From contig JASANZ010002133.1 of the NCBI GenBank assembly GCA_030849805.1, positions 1 through 51,858 of the forward strand: a stretch of DNA of 51,858 nucleotides. The letters are read 5' to 3'. The DNA comes from Sergeia podlipaevii. Its lineage: Eukaryota > Euglenozoa > Kinetoplastea > Trypanosomatida > Trypanosomatidae. Of the stretch, positions 1 through 7,688 are shown piece after piece. The notes below the pieces were generated by a model, which had not been told where the DNA came from, searched no databases, and saw nothing but the letters and a program-made list of their open reading frames with translations. The position numbers were made by a program, and so were the translations under genes. Position 1 is the first letter of the stretch. The number at the start of each line of letters is the position of its first letter.

Positions 1-230
1 TGCCAGAGTGTATCTACTATTTTGAAACTTGTTTATTTTTTTGAACCACATAGAGAAAAAAAAATGAAATTAAAGCAGATTGACGAAGTTGTACGTGGAT
101 TAGAAGATAAAGAAAGTAAAAGAAAAATACTTTTTAAGAATAGAGTGTGTGCATGCGCGAGAATGAGAAAGAAAAAATACGTGAGTCTTTCTTTATGAAT
201 ATCATTCTATGTTTTCACTTTCTTTCACCT

Positions 231-231
231 T

Positions 232-262
<31 letters not shown>

Positions 263-263
263 T
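231..263 (+). repeat. (TTTA)n tetranucleotide tract, AU-rich-element-like
   Basis: About eight TTTA units in a row, which in RNA would give tandem AUUUA pentamers. It may lie in the 3' UTR of an upstream gene. AUUUA tracts are a known class of mRNA stability element, but function here is inference only. Confidence 0.6.
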
Positions 264-1073
264 ATCCCATTATTGGCAGCCTGGATGACATTCGATACTT
301 AGTTATCAACTACTACTACTACTACTGCAGCGATGCTGTTCCCTCAATATACACTTTTCTTTTTTTTTTTCTTTGTTCCTGCGCGTTGACAGCCCAGTAT
401 AGATCTTTATTATTATTATTATTATTATTGCCATTACCAATAATATATGAAGAAAAAGAAAAATGAAGGCGCAAGAGAGCTGTTGAACTCTTATTGTTGT
501 TGTTGTGCGCCACTTTGTTTTGAAAGCCCTCGTTTATCTCTGTGTGTTTTCGTGTAGTATGATAAGAGGTACCCTAGAGAGGTGAAGATTCTCTTTTTTT
601 TTTAAGCTTAGCTTTGTTTGTTTTCTGTAATACAAAACAATAGGAACCATAGTGGTTTGCATATGAGTTGCATTTTTACAGATTGGGGGAGGGGGAGCCA
701 TGGCCTTCTTTCTACAGTTTTTTTTTGGGGGCTGTCATGCCGCCTTGACGATCATGCTTAGCTGCATGCGCGTATCTTCCAAGCTGTGAAATTATAAGGC
801 ATCAGATCTTGAAATAGGTGCTTATTTTATATTTATTTTCAATTGCAAACATCGCTTAGTCTAATTTTTTCTTTCCTGTTCTCTTCTTGCTTTTCATCTT
901 CTTTTTTTTTTTGTCCCTTTATGTTATGAACATGTGTGCTGATGTGCATGCATGAAAATATTAACATAGTGTCACTCCAAAAGAAAAAAGGAAAGGAAAA
1001 CTGAGAAAAGCAATTTTTTTTTATATAAAGAAATAGGAGTAGGTTCATTAACGCTATAGTGTGATATATATAT

Positions 1074-1088
1074 ATTTTTCTCTTGTAG
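1074..1088 (+). promoter_or_regulatory. Candidate spliced-leader acceptor for gene at 1229
   Basis: A short pyrimidine run ends in TTGTAG with AG at 1087-1088, about 140 bases before the ATG. The tract is modest and other AGs lie downstream, so the exact site is uncertain. Confidence 0.4.
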
Positions 1089-1228
1089 GGAGAGAGCCAA
1101 ACAAAACAAGAGAAAATCAATCAGTTGGATAGAATAGCGGTGACGGACACACAAAGATATTGTACTCATCTTAATAAGAAAAAAAAAAGCGCTTAGAATA
1201 TTTGTTGAACATAGCAATCAGGTCAAAT

Positions 1229-4200
1229 ATGTACTCGTTTAAGAAGTCAACGACTGCTGCAACCGCCACCACTGCGTCCACCGGCGCCTACATTACGCTT
1301 CCTGAGCAACAGCAGCACCAGCAGCAGGGAGAGGAAGACTTTCCGGAAGACTATGGCCAACAACAACAACCGCCGCCTCACTACGTGGGGGACGATGCTT
1401 TTGCGGGGGCCACTATCGACCATAGTACTAGCTTTCAGCAGCAGCCGCAGCAGCAGCAGCAGCAGTACGAGGAGGAGCAGGACGAGGTAGAAAATGAGCA
1501 AAGTAACAATAACTACCCCATGGGTGCTGACCCTACAGCGGCAGAGGCAGCAGAAGCGACGGCAGAAGCAACTGGAGTAGGGGCAGCAAGTGGGAAAGCA
1601 GCAGCACTCCGCCCCCGCGAGCTGCGCGCAGCAGAAATTAGGGCCGACTTTGTGGAACCTGGACCCGATGCATCTGTTGAGGGGACCCTTCTCGCCTTTC
1701 GTGGCATCATCGAACGCAATCAAGTGGTGCCCCCACGCCCGTGGCGTCAGATTCGCTTTGACTTACCTTCTAGTGTCCCAGAACTCCACCTCTACCCACC
1801 GGTTCCCGAGGAGGTCCAGTACAAAGAGCCAGTAAAGCCTTCTCCTTGCATTGTACTTCTGCTGGAGGGGATGCTGCCGGAGGGGATGACACCGGATGAG
1901 TACAGCGCGCAGCTCGTGCAGTACCTGATGGATCTGCTCAAGTATCAAAAGGCGCTGAGCGCTATTACTACCCTGCGATTTGTTAAGAAGGGCTCAGACC
2001 TTTCTCAGCTTGTCGTCACGTTCGGCCGTGACACACGCCTCGCCACGCGTGTGTTGGCGCAGCTGCAAGAGTCCGGCATGCCTGCCGGATATGGGCAACC
2101 AATCGAGGACTACGACGCAAATGCGACCTTCCAGATCGCTGATTACAGGCGCACGATGCACGCAGGGGAAGAAGGAAGAAAACAGCATGGTGGTACGGGT
2201 GATGGCATCACCTGCGCAGAGGTAGCGATGCTGCTCACGCCCTTTCGATTGAGTGGTAAGACGGAAGATATTGTTGTATTGGAAGGCTATGAACCCGGTG
2301 TTTTCTACGCTCCAGTGAAGCGGCCAGAGACGGTGTACTCTTTCTTGTTCAACCCGTATTGCTCGTTTCTGTTTCAGAGCTCACTCTACGACCGGTTCGG
2401 GGTGCTCGTCACAATGGCGCTGTGCCCGCATGAATTTTTAGAGAAACACGTCCCCTATCACATTCAAATGAAGGAACTGGAGGCGCGCAAGAAGGCCGAA
2501 GAGCTGCGTCAGCAATACGGCGAGGACGATCCGGACGACGCGGAGAATGACAATGGTGAGGACGGGGACGAGGACGGGGAGGACGATGGCACTAGTGGCC
2601 TCGGACCACAAGAGGATGAGCGACTGCTCAAAGGGGTGGACACGACATGGATGATACGTGCCGTGCACGAAATTGATATTTTTGGCTTTGATAGCATACC
2701 GAAGACGAAGCCGTCTTCTGGAGAAACGCAGAGCAAAGACGACGAGGAGGAGGGGAAGAAGAAACAGAAGAGCCGCACTACTACTGGTTTACTTTTCGCG
2801 GATGATGACACAGACGAGCTGTTGGCCGAGCTGCTTGCAGAGAAGAAGCCATCCTCTTTAGCACCTAAGGACAGAAGCGCTCCACCTCCGCCCTTCCCGG
2901 GCTCCATGGGGGATCTCCCCCCTCCACCACCGCCACCGCCGTTTGATGCCAGCGGTAGGGGTGTGCCACCTTACTCGGCCTATCCCGCCCCACCTGTGCC
3001 AGCGTCATCATCATCTTCATTCCCAGGTGTGCCACCACCGCTACCACCTCCACCCGGCCCTTATGCACAGCAGGGACCAGCGTATGCTCTCATGTACGAT
3101 GCCGCTTATGGCGGTGGTAACGGGTATGCATATCCGGAGTATGGTGGCGGCCCATTAGACGAACAGCAGCAGCAGGGAGACAACGGACTGGTGATAACGA
3201 TGCAGCAGGACCCGAACGGAGGAGCACCACTATATGCAGGTGATGAAGGTGAAGGATACCTCTACGGCGCTGCTCCTCCTCCCCCTCCTGCTTCCGCTTT
3301 TGACGATGGTGGTGTTGCTGGTGTGGAGGGTACTGCGTATTACTATCAGGGCAGTCCCATGGAAGCAGGGTGCGACCCTAATGCCGAGTGCGGCTACATG
3401 ATGCCGCCAGAGGGACCACAGGGTGGCGGCTACTATGGCTACCCAGATGCGCCAATGCCTCCACCGCCAGGGGGAATGATGATGATGACGATGACGGGGA
3501 TGGAGGGAGGTGAAGGCTACGGGGATGGCAACCACCAGTACTGCTACGGCGAGCAGCAGCCTCCTTATGGATACAACGGGGGATACTATCCCCCCGTCAT
3601 GGGAAGCGCTCTGAATGTTTCCTTTCCACTGGATCACCAGCAACATCAGGCACTGCAACCATACGGACCCCCGATGACGATGGATGGCCCGCCGCCACCA
3701 CAGGGCAACTTCTACGCAGTTCCAATGAGCTTTGAGCAGCCACCGTACCTGCAGCAAGGGCTACCTCAGCAGCAGCAAGAGCAATCACAACAGCCGCTGC
3801 CAATGTCACCCCAGGAAGCCATTCGCCTTGCCTCGCACATTGCGGAGTGTGCGCGCACTGCGTTCAGTGCCGTCATTGCGGAATGTGAGAGAGATAAGAA
3901 AATGCGCGCAGTCATGGCGACAGCAGCAGCGGCGGCGGCGGCGGTTGAGGACAATGATGAGGAGGAAGAGGACGACCAAGATGAGGTAGAGGAGTGCATG
4001 TGTGTGCACGTAGATGCCACTAGCGCGTGTCTGCCGAGCAGAATCGACGCCGCCCCCGACACGCGAGGGGAGACCGAGGATATTGCCGCTCTCATAGAGG
4101 AAATCGTCGCTGAGCGAAGCCGTCTCCGGGCCTTGCTGGAGTGTGAAGCCACTGAGCTGCAGGAAGCACGTGAAATGATAGTGTCCGCGCTGCTGATTGG

Positions 4201-6787
4201 GCTGCCTGCAGGCGAGGAGGCGCGAGACTGGGTACCGCTCCGCGAGACGGATGTGGCTGACGGCGAAGATGCAGACGTTGCTGGTGGAGATATCAGCAGC
4301 AGCGGAGCAGTAGCAACGAAGGATCGCGTCAAGCGCTTCTTTCTGCCAGCGCTGTTACCCTACCTGCTGGATACTTCTCTCGTGTTTTCATCCTGTGACG
4401 CCTCTGCGACGTCCATTCTTGGCGTGTCCGGGGGTAGTGGTGGTGCTGGTGCTGCTACTCAGACTGGTAGGAGCAACCGCAACACACACCGCAATAGCGA
4501 CGGAAATGATGATGGTGGAGTTGTAGAGCTCTATGCCGCTCTCGCTACACACATGCCAGCGCGTCTCGCTCCTCTGCTTGCGCGATACAGCCCGCCGCTG
4601 CTTCTTGATTGCCACGTGGTCCGCTCTGTGTGTTGCCCCGCCGTGGCGAACTACGTCCCCGCACGCAACCCGCTAGTGGCTCGTCTGCTGAAACACTGGG
4701 CAACACTAACACCGTGGCTGGAGACGTATGTGAAGGCGGAGTCCACGCGTGAGGCGAAGAAGCAGCTGCGACTTGAGAGCACTGAGGGGGACGTAGCGAC
4801 GCAGGAGGAGCTGGAAGCTGCGCGGGTCACCTGCGAGAAGCGCATTATTTCTCAAATTGGCAACTCCGTCGATCACTTACTGTCGTGCATCACCGGTGTA
4901 CAGCGCGTGGCGTGTCGTGTGTATAGCGACTCCCAGAACCTCATCTCTAGCCTTCTGCTTGCGGATTCCAGCAAGATTATGGAGGAGGAGGAGGAGGATG
5001 AAGAAGAGCGGAACAGCGAGGCCGATGGCGTTGCGGCGACGGCGATGTGGGGTCCAGCAGGTGCTTTGCGGCGTACACTGCTGCGTCTCTTTCTCAACGC
5101 GGACCTCATTGACGGCGTGAGTTTGGCGGATGCGTTGATCTATACGTGCTCAAGTGCCTGCGCTGCTTCGTCGTCAGCAGCAGCAGTGGCGGCCGCTACA
5201 GAAGGTGTTCATGATGGTGCGGTCAAGGAGAAGCAAGTGAAGGTCGTCACAAGGGACTTGCTCCGCTTCGCTGTCGTGGCGACAGCACGCAGTATGGCCA
5301 GCGCTGTGCTGAGTGAGGAGACCGCTGCCTTCTGTGGATCCATCCTGCGCCATGTAGAGCTCTGTCAAAATGCTGGTGGTAATAGTGCGACTACCGGGCT
5401 TTCCCAAGGGGCATCGCCGGATGAGGTGTCTGTTCTCGCAGACGAGAAGGATGCCATGCATTTGCTGGATACCGCGATGAAGGCAATGGCAACCGAGGAG
5501 GCTTACAGTCGTCTACGCAGTGCGTACAGAGCGGAGCCGGCACCGGCTAAGCGCTTTGCCAAGGCATTCGAGATACTCGCTCCACTGAAGGCGTCACTAG
5601 TGAACATGAGAGGCGGCTGTGGTGGCTTCTACAGCGACTATGGGCACCACCACCGGCAGCAGCAGCAGCAGCAGCAGCAGCAGGGGGGTTACCATCAGCG
5701 AAATCCCGCCGTAGGGGCGGCAAGTGCAAGAGCCACCACAGCCCCAGTGAACCCTCGCGTTGCCGTCGAAGGAAACCAGAAGGAAGCCGCCACAGACGGC
5801 TGGAAACAGGAATGGAGCAACGCACTACGCCACTATCCCGCAGTCGGGGAGCCCTTTACGCCTCTTCCAACTGGCTGGACCGCATCACTGAGCCGCACCT
5901 ACGGTCACTACTACTTTAAGCCACCACAGAAGGCGAAGGCGAGTCCGACGTACCGACACCCGACAGACGCGTCGGAGTTTATGGCGACCCCACAGGCGTT
6001 CTTGAAGGAGCGCGGGGTGAGGGTGACGCTTGCGCAGGTGTTGCAGGAGGCAAATGTGAATCACAAACAACAGCAGCAGCAGTCCATTGCTAGCGCAATC
6101 ACAATGAACGAGGCTCAAGGGTGGTTTAAAGATCAACGAGTGCGCAACGCGTGCTTGGACCTCGCCACCATGAAGCTGCTTGGTATCGTGTACCGCATCA
6201 ACGATTCGCGTAAGCGTGGTCGCTCGGGGAGTGCGGGGGCACACGAGCGCAAGGCGCCTGCAACAGGAGAAGTAAAGAAGGAAGCGCGAGAGGCGGAGAT
6301 TTCAAGGGAAGATCTGACGAAACGTTTTAGCGTCTTTCGCTCCTACCCGCCACGCGGCTACCCTTTCCCTGAGTTTTTTCGTGGCTGGTCGGTGAATATG
6401 AGCGGCACCAATGGCTTGTACTCATTTCGGCCTCCGCGGGGCGACCCCACCTTCCGCCACCCAAAGACACGTCGCTTCTATCGTGTCTCCCCACAAGCCT
6501 TTGCAGTGCAGCGTGAGCTCGTTCATGCCGATATCGCAACAGAAGCAAAGCGATCAGAAATTGAGGTGGAGGCCTGGGCGGCGGACCAGCGGGTGCGCAA
6601 CCCTGATATTGACGCCGCGGTCGTACGCATGGCGTCGCTGAGGTATCCTCACAATGTGGAGCTAGATGACAGCCACAGTGGGAGTGGTAACGCAGCAGGT
6701 GCTGGCGGCGGACATCGTGGCGGAGGTCGAGAGAGATCGAGGGATCGCGACCGGCACTCGCACCGTCACGGCGATCGAAGGTACTGA
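1229..6787 (+). CDS. Large Q/P-rich putative RNA-associated protein with duplicated C-terminal domain
   Basis: Not recognised as a named family. I start at the ATG at 1229 (1,852 residues); the frame stays open to a TTG at 1202, which is unlikely to be used. In order: a Gln/Thr/Ala-rich N-terminus; an RRM-like segment around residues 200-300 (strand CIVLLLEG, helix, strand LSQLVVTF); an acidic stretch near 430-470; a very long Pro/Gly/Tyr/Gln-rich region (about 550-870) with polyproline blocks; a helical middle region broken by polyacidic runs. Near the end are two related units of about 115 residues (about 1525-1650 and 1697-1808) sharing GW...Y.F.PP, T.RHP, PQAF and DQRVRN. The tail is RS/RD/H-rich, resembling splicing-associated proteins. 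A role in RNA metabolism is inference from composition and the RRM-like segment. No signal peptide or membrane segment is seen. Confidence 0.85.
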   Translation: MYSFKKSTTAATATTASTGAYITLPEQQQHQQQGEEDFPEDYGQQQQPPPHYVGDDAFAGATIDHSTSFQQQPQQQQQQYEEEQDEVENEQSNNNYPMGADPTAAEAAEATAEATGVGAASGKAAALRPRELRAAEIRADFVEPGPDASVEGTLLAFRGIIERNQVVPPRPWRQIRFDLPSSVPELHLYPPVPEEVQYKEPVKPSPCIVLLLEGMLPEGMTPDEYSAQLVQYLMDLLKYQKALSAITTLRFVKKGSDLSQLVVTFGRDTRLATRVLAQLQESGMPAGYGQPIEDYDANATFQIADYRRTMHAGEEGRKQHGGTGDGITCAEVAMLLTPFRLSGKTEDIVVLEGYEPGVFYAPVKRPETVYSFLFNPYCSFLFQSSLYDRFGVLVTMALCPHEFLEKHVPYHIQMKELEARKKAEELRQQYGEDDPDDAENDNGEDGDEDGEDDGTSGLGPQEDERLLKGVDTTWMIRAVHEIDIFGFDSIPKTKPSSGETQSKDDEEEGKKKQKSRTTTGLLFADDDTDELLAELLAEKKPSSLAPKDRSAPPPPFPGSMGDLPPPPPPPPFDASGRGVPPYSAYPAPPVPASSSSSFPGVPPPLPPPPGPYAQQGPAYALMYDAAYGGGNGYAYPEYGGGPLDEQQQQGDNGLVITMQQDPNGGAPLYAGDEGEGYLYGAAPPPPPASAFDDGGVAGVEGTAYYYQGSPMEAGCDPNAECGYMMPPEGPQGGGYYGYPDAPMPPPPGGMMMMTMTGMEGGEGYGDGNHQYCYGEQQPPYGYNGGYYPPVMGSALNVSFPLDHQQHQALQPYGPPMTMDGPPPPQGNFYAVPMSFEQPPYLQQGLPQQQQEQSQQPLPMSPQEAIRLASHIAECARTAFSAVIAECERDKKMRAVMATAAAAAAAVEDNDEEEEDDQDEVEECMCVHVDATSACLPSRIDAAPDTRGETEDIAALIEEIVAERSRLRALLECEATELQEAREMIVSALLIGLPAGEEARDWVPLRETDVADGEDADVAGGDISSSGAVATKDRVKRFFLPALLPYLLDTSLVFSSCDASATSILGVSGGSGGAGAATQTGRSNRNTHRNSDGNDDGGVVELYAALATHMPARLAPLLARYSPPLLLDCHVVRSVCCPAVANYVPARNPLVARLLKHWATLTPWLETYVKAESTREAKKQLRLESTEGDVATQEELEAARVTCEKRIISQIGNSVDHLLSCITGVQRVACRVYSDSQNLISSLLLADSSKIMEEEEEDEEERNSEADGVAATAMWGPAGALRRTLLRLFLNADLIDGVSLADALIYTCSSACAASSSAAAVAAATEGVHDGAVKEKQVKVVTRDLLRFAVVATARSMASAVLSEETAAFCGSILRHVELCQNAGGNSATTGLSQGASPDEVSVLADEKDAMHLLDTAMKAMATEEAYSRLRSAYRAEPAPAKRFAKAFEILAPLKASLVNMRGGCGGFYSDYGHHHRQQQQQQQQQGGYHQRNPAVGAASARATTAPVNPRVAVEGNQKEAATDGWKQEWSNALRHYPAVGEPFTPLPTGWTASLSRTYGHYYFKPPQKAKASPTYRHPTDASEFMATPQAFLKERGVRVTLAQVLQEANVNHKQQQQQSIASAITMNEAQGWFKDQRVRNACLDLATMKLLGIVYRINDSRKRGRSGSAGAHERKAPATGEVKKEAREAEISREDLTKRFSVFRSYPPRGYPFPEFFRGWSVNMSGTNGLYSFRPPRGDPTFRHPKTRRFYRVSPQAFAVQRELVHADIATEAKRSEIEVEAWAADQRVRNPDIDAAVVRMASLRYPHNVELDDSHSGSGNAAGAGGGHRGGGRERSRDRDRHSHRHGDRRY
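5650..5685 (+). repeat. CAG (Gln) codon run inside CDS
   Basis: A run of about nine CAG codons encodes polyglutamine between the helical middle region and the duplicated C-terminal units. Similar short CAG/GCA/GCT runs recur through the large genes of this window. Confidence 0.8.
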
Positions 6788-7688
6788 TGATGATGATGAT
6801 GATACCAGAGGCTACCCTTGCACGTGTGCTGTGTGCTCACCTGACTCACAGTTCATTTGCAAAAGTGGGAAGAAGAACAAAGGAAGGAAAGCACTTTTAT
6901 TATGTGTTCTATTCTAAATCTCATTCTTTTTTTCTTTAAGAAAAGAGAGGAGATAATAGTAATATATTTTTTTTTTTTTAAAAAAAAGAAATTCCTTACA
7001 TAAATGTATGTATGTGTCGTGTTGGTGCTGAATTATTGCGCAAGCAGAACTAGTTGATGTTGTTGTTATTTTTGTTGTTTAGTGGGATGAACATCCACAC
7101 CTTTTTTTTTACTATTGGCATTGCACTTGCATCTTATTTCCTTTTTTTTTTTTTACAAGCGCTTCTTCTTTACGTATTTCTTACCTTTTTTTTTTATTCT
7201 ATTTTTTTTAGTACTTTTTAAAAGTGTTTGTTGTTTTTTGTTGTCGTTGCGATTTAGTAATTTTGTAGGAGTACATATTATCATTATTATTATTATTATT
7301 TTGGTTTTGTCACTGTCTTTCTAGTATTTCAAAAAGATTGTTTTTTCTTTCTAAAAAAAAGGAAGGAAACAGATTTGGAGAGACTAGAGAGAGACATAAG
7401 GAGAGAGAGGCAACCACGGGTGATCACAAGCCCAACATCTTCTCTGCATACAGATCTTAACAATTTATAAAAATTGGAGTATTATACATAAAAGGTGTGT
7501 ACAAGTCTCTTTTTTTTTTCATAATCTAGCGCACCTCTCCGTCCCTATACGCATTTTTGTTGTTGTTGTTGTTGTTGTTTTCTTTTCTGTTGATAGAGGA
7601 AAGGGAAAAGTAGCTATCAGAAAAAAAAAATTATAGCAGAGAAGGACCAGTTTTGCAAAAAGAAAAAAAAGGGGGGAATAAGCAGAGA
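6788..7688. other. Intergenic spacer
   Basis: AT-rich spacer with a (GAT)n run just after the stop, a T14A8 block near 6967-6988, (TTA)n near 7280-7300 and (GTT)n near 7557-7580. No gene seen. The Phe/Leu-rich frame at 7115-7324 comes from poly-T. Confidence 0.65.
7507..7596 (+). promoter_or_regulatory. Candidate spliced-leader acceptor region for gene at 7689
   Basis: Two pyrimidine-tract/AG pairs are present: a T11 tract with AG at 7528-7529, and (GTT)n plus TTTTCTTTTCTG with AG at 7595-7596. No ATG occurs between the second AG and 7689, so 7689 would be the first start codon of the mature mRNA. Confidence 0.5.

Larger units (their letters stand above)
1..1228. other. Intergenic/UTR-like DNA before the first gene
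   Basis: No convincing gene. The sequence is T-rich with homopolymer runs, a (TTTA)n tract near 231-263 and (TTG)n/(TTA)n runs near 410-506. It probably holds the 3' UTR of a gene off the left edge and the 5' leader of the gene at 1229. Short open frames here translate to Phe/Leu/Lys-rich low-complexity peptides and are not credible. Confidence 0.6.

Noticed and set aside
3766..4332. 188-residue open frame on the minus strand
   Set aside because: It lies antisense inside the large gene at 1229-6787 and is a Ser/Ala/Arg-rich shadow of GC-rich codons. Every convincing gene here is on the + strand.
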